Below, one piece after another: positions 1 through 12,400 of a DNA stretch of 64,000 bases. Below the pieces are notes generated by a model. It did no database searches. It was not told the DNA's origin and saw only the letters and a list, made by a program, of their open reading frames with translations. Source of the DNA: Vishniacozyma victoriae (Eukaryota; Basidiomycota; Tremellomycetes; Tremellales; Bulleribasidiaceae); the NCBI GenBank assembly GCA_017654735.1, contig JADPYG010000090.1, positions 682,001 through 746,000 on the forward strand, in the 5' to 3' direction. Position numbers and translations under genes: made by a program. Position 1 is the first letter of the stretch. Each line of letters starts with the position of its first letter.

Positions 1-1470
1 ATCCGGACTCGACAAAACAATACTTCGCGACTCGCCGTACGGGTCTCACGCGACAAAAAGTTCCAGTGTACAGGATCATGGAATGGCAACGTTCTCCCAT
101 CTCTGCTCCAATTCTGGTGATTTCCCATCCGGCAAAAGACGCAGTGACGACATTCAAGATTATCCAGCATGTAATGGGCGAAAGGGCGCGGCCGGTTGAT
201 ATTCCTCGACCTTCCCGAACATCCTCAGGCGTGGCGAGGAGGGATGGAGATGATCTGCCGGATAAGATGGTGATTCTAGAGGAGATTCGGTGGACATTAC
301 AACTTGCCGTCACCCACAAGGAGATGAGGGATGAGGTGTATTGTCAGCTTGTCAAGCAGATGACCAAGAACAAGTACCACGATCCGTGAGCTTCATGCAT
401 TCATTCCACCGGCAACAAGCTGACCAGACAGGGAATCAATGATTCTAGGATTCCAGATGTTTTGTGTACTTGTAAACTCTTTCGCGCCCTCTGCAACTTT
501 CGAGCCCCTGGTCAAGGCTTTCTTGTTGGTTCACTCTCAGCAAGAGGAGACTCCAGTGGGTATCATGGCGAAGTGTGAGCTTTGCGACTCGTGATGGAGC
601 AGAAGCTGACAGCCTAGATTGTTCCGCTAAGCTCGACGTACTCATCACTCAAGGCGCTCGGGGAAGGGTCTTGACCGTCGGCGAGATCGAGACTGCCTCT
701 GTAAGCTCGCTTTCCCCGTCCGGGACCTCAGCTGAGCCAATAGGACGCAGCATTCTACCCGTCAGTGTATGGCGAGAGTCTAGATAGGATCATGAACCTT
801 CAACAACGTTCTTACCCTTTATTACCTATTCCCGTCATTCTTCCATTCTTGGCGGATGGGATTCTAGCCCTAGGAGGAACTCAGAGCGAGGGCATTTTCA
901 GGATCCCGGGCGATAATGATTCCGTCAGCGAACTCAAGTCTCGAATGGATAGGGGTCACTATCAGCTCGTAAGCTTTTACTTAGAGAATAAAGCTGATGA
1001 AAGTCCGGGATCGACGACCCCCACGTCGCTGCTTCATTGTTCAAGCTCTGGTTGAGGGAACTTGAATCACCGATTGTTCCTGTTCAGCAATACAACACCT
1101 GCTTATCCGCTTCCAAGTCTGTGGCGCAGAGTATCGATTTCGTACGACAACTTCCCGTCCTCAATCGAAGGGTATTGGTTTTCGTAATCAGTTTCTTCCA
1201 GATCTTTCTACAAGAGAATGTGGTCGAAGTAACCAAAATGACCGCTAGCAATTTGGGTATGTCTCCTATCTCTTATTATATCGTGGCGATATGCTGATGG
1301 TAGCCCTTGTCCTAGCGCCCAACTTGTTGAGGACGACAAGTAATTCCTTAGCTACGGTATTCACAAATTCAGCATTTGAATCGAAATTCGTATTAAATCT
1401 CCTGGAACATCTAGATCCTAGGCTTGTAGATCCCGATTACGTCCCAGAGCACGGGAAAGTTTCGTTATAG
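1..1470 (+). CDS. MyTH4-RhoGAP GTPase-activating protein (5' end missing)
   Basis: The gene enters from the left edge already in frame (frame 3) and ends at TAG 1468-1470. The spliced product first shows a MyTH4 domain, with 'FKIIQHVMGE', 'LQLAVTHKEMRDEVYCQLVKQ' and, after an intron, 'GFQMFCVLVNSFAPS' and 'YCSAKL'. A RhoGAP domain follows, with the arginine-finger region 'SEGIFRIPGD', then 'LFKLWLRELESPIVP' and 'NLALVLAPNLLR'. In known families RhoGAP domains stimulate GTP hydrolysis by Rho/Cdc42/Rac, and MyTH4 binds cytoskeletal partners. The MyTH4-then-RhoGAP order matches the animal ARHGAP39/Vilse class. At least five short introns interrupt the gene. The putative catalytic Arg is present, so I infer an active GAP. 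Everything upstream of MyTH4 (ARHGAP39 has WW domains there) lies outside the window. Confidence 0.85.
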
Positions 1471-1682
1471 CGTACATCTGTCTAGTTGTTTGTTACTTTG
1501 TCTACATATTTGTCTCATTCACCAATGTATCAGGGCGTATCAACCAATCATTAGTCATATCGCTTATCTTTCCCCCGCCGGTACTTTGAATTCAGGCACT
1601 ATAACCCCAACTTGCTCCGCCTCTCCCTCCGTCAATTGACTAATTAATCACCTTCTTATTCCTACACAACACAAAAGCAAGG

Positions 1683-2964
1683 ATGACAGCTCCAGTCGCT
1701 CAGTTCGAAAATCGTCTGTCCTCTAATTCGGATGCTCCCCATTCGCATGATCATGGAGATGGACATGCCGGACATAGTCATGATCAGGCGGCTGAGGAAC
1801 ATGGACATACTCATGAACATATGGAGCATGCTGGTGAGTTCTCCTGACTTCAGCAGGCTGCGATCAATCTCGAACGAGTCTTATCTGCGTGCTTTGACTA
1901 GGGGATAGAGAAGCTGATGTATAGGTAAATTCGCAGAGAGGGATCTACCAGACTACTCGGGACGAGATTGGACAGACAGGGCTTTCACAATTGGTATTGG
2001 AGGGTACGTCTGCTCTACTACCAGCCAGCTTTCTACTGGGATATGAATAAGCGGTGTGAATGGATGCTGATGATCAGCCCGGTCGGTTCTGGAAAGACAG
2101 CATTGTTGCTAGCTCTGTGTCGAGCTTTGAGGGATGAATATAATATCGGTAGGTCTCCCCTCTCTCACTCCAGATCATTCGCTTTTCATTCTCTTAGCAC
2201 TCTCTAATTTACCAATGTGGTTTTTTGATCATGCTGATGTATAGCGACCGTTACAAACGACATCTTCACTCGAGAGGACCAAGAATTCCTAATCCGAAAC
2301 GAAGCTCTCCCAGCCGAACGAATCCGAGCAATCGAAACGGGTGGTTGTCCCCACGCTGCAATCCGAGAAGATATTTCTGCGAATCTACATGCTTTGGAGG
2401 AATTACAAGCTGTTTTCGAAACTGAATTATTGTTTGTTGAGAGTGGGGGTGATAATCTTGCTGGTGAGTCTTTCGTTTCTAGATATGGTAGTGCTGATGA
2501 TAGCGAATTATTCTAGGGAACTTGCTGATTATATCATTTATGTTATTGATGTTAGTGGTGGAGATAAGATTCCTAGGAAAGGTGGACCTGGGATTTCACA
2601 GTCGGATCTCTTGATTGTCAACAAGGTATGTCTCTCTCCTCTCCCTCCATCACTACCAGCCTCAATAGGCATCTCGGCAACTTTGCATGTCGAACAATTT
2701 TCACGACATCATTCGGCAATTAACTGATCCCAGATCGACCTGGCACCATACGTAGGGGCCTCACTCGACGTCATGCGCCGCGACGCAGCTCTCATGCGAG
2801 AGGCTGGCCCTACCTTGTTTACTTCAGTGAGGCATAACGATGGAGTCAAAGAAGTCATCGAAGCGGTCCTAGGGGCTTGGAGGGCTAGTGGTGCTCAAGG
2901 AAAAGGAAAAAGCGTAGCTCAAGGGGGAGGCGTTGCTGGAAAGGGCAAAGCCCCTGCTCAATAG
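1683..2964 (+). CDS. URE7: Urease accessory GTPase UreG with His-rich N-terminus
   Basis: UreG is the GTPase that, with UreD and UreF, delivers nickel to apo-urease. Visible motifs are the P-loop 'GPVGSGKTA', the invariant UreG metal site '[11 protein letters not shown]', 'ESGGDNLA', and the guanine-specificity 'NKID' formed across the last intron. The N-terminus (about residues 20-50) is crowded with His in HSHDHGDGH and [14 protein letters not shown] runs, as expected for nickel storage. In Cryptococcus neoformans, Ure7 is reported to combine the UreG and UreE roles, which fits this architecture. Introns of about 50-100 nt split the His-rich part from the G domain and interrupt the G domain at three places. 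The start at 1683 is the first ATG that keeps the His-rich region in frame. The Gly/Lys-rich tail after 'VLGAWRASG' looks disordered. Confidence 0.93.
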
Positions 2965-3211
2965 AAGTTAATAGATATCGCGTCAGGTAAGATAGATGCA
3001 TCATGTCCGAAGTAGTCCATGTGTCTGGACAACTCTCGATTCAGACAATCCAATGTGGGCGATCAACAGTCTTGACGGATTCCGTCGCAGTCATTTGGGG
3101 TCCAGCATGATCATGATCAACAACGGAAGCAATTTATAGACGCGACACGTCAAATCCGGATTTGGGGCAACAATTCTCCATCATTTACTCGAACCAACTA
3201 GATATACCATA

Positions 3212-3892
3212 ATGGAGTACGCACAGCAATTGGCAAACATCGCAAATGTCCAGAACTATGCCGCTGGATTGAAGAACACGCGTCTGGCATCTTTAAAGCA
3301 CCCGGGAGAGTTCTTTGATTGGCAACGGGTTTGTTCTATTTCATGACTCTTTGTTCGTAACTGATGGTCAGGTCTCGCGACCTAAGGATACAGGAGAGTA
3401 TATGAAGAGGGCTAGCTATAACATGTGCGTTCAGTGTCGATCTTGAAGGAAATCAGCTGATCCGTAGCCGATACTTTTCCGCAAACTATGCGGTTGTAGT
3501 AGCCCTCCTAGGAGTTTACAGTCTACTCACAAACCTCCTTCTCCTCATCGCAATGGGTTTCCTAATCGGTGGTTTCCTAGCTATCTCCCGATTCGGTATG
3601 TCCCCATGTAATGATAGATCAGAGCTGATAATAGTGGTGGAACCAATCGAATTCGCGGGCAAAGTCATTACTCCCCAAAACTGTTACATGGGTCTATTCA
3701 TCATTGGAATCCCACTTTTATGGTTCGCTGCTCCCATCTCTACTTTCTTCTGGTTAGTAGGTTCGAGTGGGTGTGTGATTGGGGCTCATGCGGGATTGAT
3801 GGAACCTGGGGTTGAAGCGTGAGTTCTCTCTGTGTTTTCATTGGGTTTATGCTGATTTGAATAGCGAGTACGAGGGTGTTGAGACTGTCTAG
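3212..3892 (+). CDS. YIP3: PRA1-family protein (prenylated Rab acceptor, Yip3-like)
   Basis: This small polytopic membrane protein is predicted for the Golgi/ER. PRA1 proteins bind prenylated Rab GTPases and act in displacing GDI and recycling Rabs to membranes. Spliced from four exons, it begins with a soluble region containing 'LASLKHPGEFFDWQRVSRP' and 'ASYNIRYFSANY', the conserved PRA1 entry motif. Two hydrophobic doublets follow ('VVVALLGVYSLLTNLLLL' plus 'MGFLIGGFLAI', then 'MGLFIIGIPLLWFAAP' plus the next segment), and it ends in an acidic tail. Total length of about 165 residues matches the family. It is preceded by a compact 250-bp gap after URE7 and followed within about 120 bp by the convergent TRM6 gene. 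Confidence 0.88.
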
Positions 3893-4009
3893 GTGGGGTT
3901 GTGTGGGTTTCATTGATTAGCGCGGCCTGGATCAAATTGATTGTCTCATATCATAGATGCATACATTATCTAGAAGGCCGCTGCAAGATTAAAATAACGA
4001 CGAGTGAGG

Positions 4010-5928
4010 CTAGCTGTCCATGACAACATCCTCCTGCGTAGCATCTAACGCCTCATCAATAGCCTCATGCTCACTCCCCTCTCCTTCTTCGTCCCCTTCG
4101 TCATCCTCGCCCTCCTCAGCCTTGGGTCTATTCCCACCCCTCGCCTTTTTCCTATTGAAATGCTGATTACTCTCCGCCTGATAAGTAGAAGGGAAGATCT
4201 TTGTCGCATGGAACAAATATCCCCCTGTCCCACTTGTCATCATTAACGGATGAGTCCTTCCTGGTAATACCTGGTATGTTCTCGACCATGATTCTGTGAT
4301 TGTTGGATTTAGGTATTCGGTCGATTTACGAGTATGGGCCAAGACTTCGGATAGGATGGGGAGGTAGGGCGAGTAGATTACTATTTGTGATGAACCCATT
4401 AAATAGGGTGATAGGCGGGCTAGGATTGATATGGGGGATAGTTCTGTCGCTAGGACGATACTGGTTGTCAGCGACGTCGACATTGAGCGGATGGTGACTT
4501 ACCCATCCCATCCACCTAGATGGAGCTCGTCTCGCTTGGCGTTGAGCTCGGCGACTTGTCCATGTGCTTTTCGAAGTCTCTGCAGACGTTTGTTCATTGC
4601 CATTGCGGGCATATCATCCTCAGGAGGTGGAGGTGCTATTCGTCAGTCGGGCCCACGAGGAAAGGTGTGGTAGACATACGCCTCTGATATCCCTCATCCG
4701 CTTCCATCCAATTCAACCACCTAACACAATCAAGTTCCCTCTCACTGAAATTCATGACTCCCAACACACCCCATCCAGGCGGTGAATCATTCTCTGTGAA
4801 AGTCATGATTCTCCCTTCACATCCCATCCTCTCCATCATTGCTGCCGTGACTAATCCACCTGTATCATCGACTACGAGGTACCTTCCCCCCGGCCTTATG
4901 TTGGCCGAAGTAAGGAGTTGTGATAGTGTATCCTCGCGAAGGTGAAGGATAGATTGAGGCGATCGCGCGGCATTGTGGTTTGTGATATTATTTGCTGTGG
5001 GTGCTATTGGATGGATTGTTTGACGGTACCTACTATCAGCTTTTGGTTTGCTTGAAGTGGACAAAGACTGACTTTTTCTCTTTACGCTGCCTCCATTTCT
5101 CTTTACTGAATTCCGTCTTCAGCTCGAATCGATCATGTCGTTCAATCTGCCTCTGAATCAATTCCTCCGCTGATACACCCTGTTCCCTCAGAGCGGCGAT
5201 CTCATCTTGAGACAAGAGATCCGAATTGTTGATTTCCGTATCATCGATAAATTCGTTCGTCTCTTTGATATCGTCTACCAGATCAGTCATGATCGTGTAC
5301 ATCTAAGAGGGACATACCAACAACAGCATCAATCAGAGCCCTCTCTTTTAGAGGCTTCAAAGCATTCTTCCATCCGGGATTACTCATTACATTCCCTTTC
5401 CCCCCATTCTTCCCTCCACCACCACCTGTTGCCTTCTTCTTCTTGCCTTTCCCCTGTCCGAAAGAAGCAGCTGCCGAAGCTGAACTGCTAGCCTCAGGAA
5501 CAACAGCTGTTGCAGACTGATAGATCTCGTAGGTGACGTCGTAATGTCGTCCCAATAGTTGTTTAGCGGGGAAAGCCCCGAATTTACCCAATTGTACCAA
5601 TCTACAATCAGCTTGGCTTCTGACACGGACTAGAGCGAGCTTACCCATCTTTGGAAGCTACCACTGCTTTGACCATATCACTTGGCATTCTCAATAGGAC
5701 GTTGTCGCCCTCCTTGATAGTGGATACTCGTCGTAGAAGGGAGTCAGATAGCGGTATAGGCTGAGGGGTCGGTTTTGAGGATTCTCCATTCTTCACCGTT
5801 TGGCCGTTGGTGGGTGTAGCTCCGGCGGTGGAGCTGTCTTCCATCTTATCGACTGCTGTCTTCTCGGTCGTCTCTGCTGGCACATTGACTGCTGCCGCTT
5901 GTACTGTGACCTCTTCTTGGGCGGACAT
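4010..5928 (-). CDS. TRM6: tRNA m1A58 methyltransferase non-catalytic subunit Trm6/Gcd10
   Basis: TRM6 pairs with the catalytic subunit Trm61 to form m1A58 in the T-loop of tRNAs, including initiator tRNA, in the nucleus. The start ATG at 5928 opens a disordered N-terminus ('MSAQEEVTVQ'). The family signatures follow: 'LLRMPSDMVKAVV', 'FGAFPAKQLLGRHYDVTYEI', 'NSDLLSQDEI.LREQG' with 'RFELKTEFSKEKWRQRKEKKY', then 'LRPGGRYLVVDDTGGLVTAAMMERMG'-type Rossmann elements, and a C-terminal 'ESWSRTYQVLPGRTHPLM' block. Like other Trm6 proteins it keeps the methyltransferase fold without being the SAM-binding catalytic chain. The acidic C-tail ends '..EDVVMDS'. A Lys/Gly-rich insertion ('GKGKKKKATGGGGG') lies after the first fold segment. 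It shares a 180-bp divergent promoter with RVB2. Confidence 0.92.
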
Positions 5929-6108
5929 TGTTGTGAGTACGTGTAGGTAATTTATCAGTAGCAATCAACTTTCCGAAGCTACTCCTACATCCAGGCACGA
6001 TGGAATGGGATAAATTGATAGAATTCATAAAAAGTAATTAATCAGTCAAGTGCAAGTACTCTGTGTCTGTCTATCTTCCTTTCCTTAGTGAACCATATAT
6101 CAGTAACA
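5929..6108. promoter_or_regulatory. Divergent promoter between TRM6 and RVB2
   Basis: Only 180 bp separate the two start codons, so the core promoters and both 5' UTRs must share this interval. I see no clear TATA box. The context CAGTAACAATG precedes the RVB2 start. Both products belong to growth-linked nuclear functions, so co-regulation is plausible but inferred. Confidence 0.55.
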
Positions 6109-7904
<1,796 letters not shown>

Positions 7905-7974
7905 GTGCCCACAACTTTGGGAGATGGATGAAATATAGTCATGACGAAGGATGCATCTATGTAGATTACAATCA

Positions 7975-9136
7975 TCATCTAGGAGCTTGTGTGCCAGATA
8001 GGATTTTACGCTTTATATCAAGATGGGACCCTCCAGCAGCTAGGATCCTTTCCGTCGCTAATTGATCTAAAGCCTGTAATTTCGGTAGACTTGTGCGTTG
8101 TTCTTCTGGGACTGCTGAATCGACTTTCCCTCCGGCCTTGCGGTCTAGTAATCGTCTCGTTGACTATTGGTCAGCCATGTTATCGGGTGGAGAGGGAGAC
8201 ATACAAGTTTAACACCCCACCAAGTCCTTGAATTTGTTTTGTAGAGCTCGAGATGTTCTGGATCCGTCTCCATCTCGACTGCCCTCAAGAAGAACTTTAA
8301 TGCGAGGTCATGATCACTATCATCAGCTTACTATAATTTTGGCGGTATTGAAAGCTTACCCAAGGGTGTAGGCGACTTCACCACTCTTCCTAACAGCAGC
8401 ATTATCCCATGTTTGTAATATCATCACATGCCCCAATGCACTCAGTGATTGGGCGTAAATTCCTTGATCGGCATATAGATCCGCCAACAATGACCAGGCG
8501 GATGGATCGGAATAGAACGTATCGAGATATGAGAGGAGATGAGTGATGGTTTGGGAGATGGGTAGGGTGGATTGTGATAGTGCTATTAATCTCTGATGTG
8601 CCGACTACACATCAGCTCACGTCGTGGTCAAGACAGGACCGGACATACGACGTTCGTCTCATCTTTAGCTAAAAGAGCCGAGTAGACTTTCTGAGCTCCT
8701 TGGAGATCGTTCTCCGCTTCTAGCCTTAATCCCTTCAGGATATCGACCCGTGGAGAATCTGGGAATCTACGTGCCAGCAGATTCAGCTGCTCCTACTTGG
8801 TTAGCTTTGCTGGTGCTGACAGTGGTAGCTTACCTTTGCAGTGGATATACTTCCCATATCCATTGCTGCGATGGCCAATTGTTCTCTCACTCCCCATTCT
8901 GATTATCAGTCTTCACCACAAGCGTCCGTGTTCGGAAGCTTACCCTGTTCACCAAGCCCTCCGCTTCTCAATACTCTAGGTGCTAGGTCTAGGACTTGTT
9001 CCGAATACCTCGCTCCGATTGTACGCCATGTCGCTAATTGCTCTGCGTCTGAGACCATTTCTAATGTATGTATTTGAACGTCACCTTCATTCAGCACGGT
9101 TGATATTGCATGCCGAGACCATGATGGGGACTCCAT
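7975..9136 (-). CDS. EMC2: ER membrane complex subunit 2 (TPR protein EMC2)
   Basis: EMC2 is the cytosolic tetratricopeptide subunit of the EMC, an insertase for tail-anchored and multipass proteins at the ER. Six exons join in frame. They give an N-terminal part ending 'VLRSGGLGEQEWGVREQLAIAAMDMG', then TPR-like helices 'LNLLARRFPDSPRVDILKG', 'GAQKVYSALLAKDETN', 'AHQRLIAL', 'PSAWSLLADLYADQGIYAQSL' and 'LALKFFLRAVEMETDPEHLE'. These match the order of EMC2 repeats, including the 'RFPGS.RV..L.G' and 'AW.ELAELY' motifs known from the human protein. The C-terminus is short and basic, ending 'LSGTQAPR'. It converges on RVB2 with only 70 bp between stop codons and diverges from TRA1 over 275 bp. 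Confidence 0.88.
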
Positions 9137-9411
9137 TCGACTGTTTTATTAGGTACGCTGAAATACGGTGAAAGGCGCGCTGATTTCACGCTGAATACAG
9201 CAGTTGACCTATATTTCAAGTCACCCTCTCTCTTTCATACTTGATTTTGTTATTTACATTACACTAATATCGGATTATACATCCATCCACCTTACACCTC
9301 CCTCCAGTCCGACTTCTGATCCGATCATCAAGTCTATACCTATTCCAGGGATCAAGGAACGAATCGGATGCATGGAGAAAATAGGTAGATAGAGGAGATA
9401 AATCGCCCGAC

Positions 9412-12400
9412 ATGGCATCCAATCCACCTCCACCACCTACAACTCGAACCCGACCTCGTAAAGCTTCCACAGCTACTCCTGGGCCTAGTGGTCTACAGGT
9501 ATCAGGAACAGAAGGAGCTGGCCCATCGACTTCGTCTGCATTAGGTGGACCTGCTGTTAGTATGGCACCTCCTAGTCTTAGTGGGAATGGTGGTCCTACG
9601 AGTAAGGAGGATTGCGAGCATATTGTCTCTCAGCTCATGGACCCTAATTTCCGTATGTCCCGTTTTGTCTACCTGTGCGATAGCTGACGTAGTAGCAAAC
9701 AAGAGACGACTAGAGCTTGGTATGTAGCTGGCCGTGGTGTGAGAGGAAACGGCTGATGTGTAGCGGCGGAATTGAGAGATACGGCAGAAGCTCAACGTGA
9801 TTTCGCGTTCTACACAAACTACCTTGCTGTCTTTATTCCAGCTCTGCAGACGATATTAGGGGAAGAAAAGACTATAGCATTCGGCAGAGAGGCATACGAT
9901 CATCGATATCGACATACCCTCCTAACATGGCTTTTGAGGTTACCGCATACCGATCCATTCAAACCATTCGAAGCTGGTGTGATGGGTTTGATGGTCAAAT
10001 TGATCAAAGCCGAGAATGAGGAGAATGCATTGATTTGTATCAAAATCATGATTGATGGGTTCAGGGCTCATAAGGTCAGTCGCCATTTTCGCCGAGGTAA
10101 AGAGGCTGATGGAATAGGATGAAGCCGAACCGTTTGTTGAGCCGTTCTTGGATCTGGTCAAGTCAATGTATGCCAATACAAAGACTGTCGTTGAAAAGGA
10201 GTTTGGAGAAAGGGGAGGCACTGGACTCAAGCCACCCGTAAGCTCATTATTCTCGATGACGTGACATGTTGTTGACGATGTAGCCCTCAGCTGGTCTCGC
10301 TCCATCACCGAATCCACCAACACCCGCAAGCGACTCATCAGCACCTCCACCCCCAGCTCCAACACCCACATCTCAGCAAAACACAAATTCACCATTTGCT
10401 CGAGCTCTGCACTCTCCTAAAGTACTTACAGAATGCCCAATCGCCGTCGTCTTGATCTTCCAAACTTGGAAACACGTCATGACGTCTGCTTTACTCGACT
10501 TCTACCCACTAGTCATGGAGAGTATCAGGATCCAACCGGAACCACAGAGGAAGGCACATGAAGAGGCTAAGGAGCGGGGAGAGATCTTTGTGGGAGTTGC
10601 GGCTGGGATACATAATCGGGAGATGTACACCGAGTTGATTAAAGCACAAGTCAAGGTGAGCTCAAACGGTCAAGAAAAGGGTCAGAGCTGATGGTCAGAC
10701 AATGGCCTTTCTAGCCTATGTGTTGAGAGGTTCGACGAATAACGAGATCAAACATTACCTTGATATCTTCCCTGAAGCGTGCATCAGGCTGTTGAAAGAT
10801 TGTCCTCCAGAAGACGTAGCGACAAGAAAGGTGAGCTGATTCTCGGATACTCTTGTTCGAATGCTGACTTGACAGGAATTGCTAGTTGCGACTCGACACA
10901 TATTGACCCCCGACTCTCGCTCTTCATTCGTCCCATACATCGATGTTCTGCTCGAGGAGAAGGTCCTGGTCGGAACTGGAATCACCTGTCGAGAGGTCTT
11001 GCGGCCATTAGGATACTCGGTGGTTGCAGATCTGATCCATCACGTCCGGGGCGAACTCGACCTACCACAGCTCAGCAAGGTTGTTCAGGTGTTCTCGTCC
11101 AACCTCAACGATCCTTCATTCACCGGAGCCATCCACACCATGTGCGCGAAACTACTCAACACGATCATCGAATCCATCAGTAGTAAAGATGACAAGGCCG
11201 AGACTGCGAAACAGATGCGGGGTATTTATGTCACTTGCATCGAGAAGATGACGGCTTTCATCGAGGCTTATGATCGAATCAAGGCATTCCAAGTCTACGA
11301 GGCCAAGGGTAAAGGCAAAGCCAAAGAGTTGGAAGCCGATGGGGATGTCAATATGGATGAAGTCAAGTCGGACGAGGAGGATACGACGACAAAGGACCGC
11401 CAAACGTACGGATGGCGAGAAATCGAGCAGGCCATGCCTATCCATGCTGTTGCGTATGCCGACGAATCGCTTGAAGTATTCTGCAAAGAAGGTCGATACC
11501 TCTACAAGACGCTACTCCATCTTTTCCGAACACTCCTCTCCCGAGCCAAGGACGACGGAAGCGAACTCCGAGCTCCTGATGGAGAATTACTGGGAATGTT
11601 TTTCGAACATAATCTCCGCGCTTTGATCATATTCGAAGGTGTCCGAGATCCACGAGAAGCAAAGGAAGCTATCGAGCTGTTCTCCCAAATCCTACTTGCG
11701 CTGGACCCTCACGAATTCGCCGAAATCTGGACCACACGCATGGACTTCTTTGTCGAACTCGCCGCTCAGAATATGCATGTGTTTTCGGTCATTCAGGTCC
11801 TTATCACCCACCAGGACGTATCGCATCAGCTGGTTGGGATTTTACTTAAGTACCTCATGGATCGACTTGGGGATATTGGATCGCAAAATAAACATCGAGC
11901 GCATTTGACACTTCGATTATTCAAAATGTCTTTCCTCGCCATCAACTCGTATATCGACAAGAACGAGGCTGTACTTGTCCCCCATCTACAGAAATTGATC
12001 ATGGGTTCTTTCACCCACGCTGCCAAAGCAGCCGATCCTACGACCTATTACCATATCCTCCGAGCACTTTTCAGGTCAATCGGTGGTGGTCGATTCGAAG
12101 CTCTGTACAAGGAAGTGCTACCGATTCTACAAGAGATGCTCGACACGCTGGCATATCTCCTCAAGCACGCTACGGAGGAATCTCAGAAGGACCTCTTTAC
12201 CGAACTCACCCTCACTGTCCCTGTTCGTCTTACGAATTTATTGCCCCATCTACAGTATTTGATGGCGCCACTAGTACACGCACTCAAGGGAGGACACGAA
12301 CTCGTCAGTCAAGGTCTAAGAACCCTCGAATTGTGTATCGATAATCTCACGGCCGATTTCCTCGATCCCAACTTAGGCCCAGTATTACGGGATTTAATGA

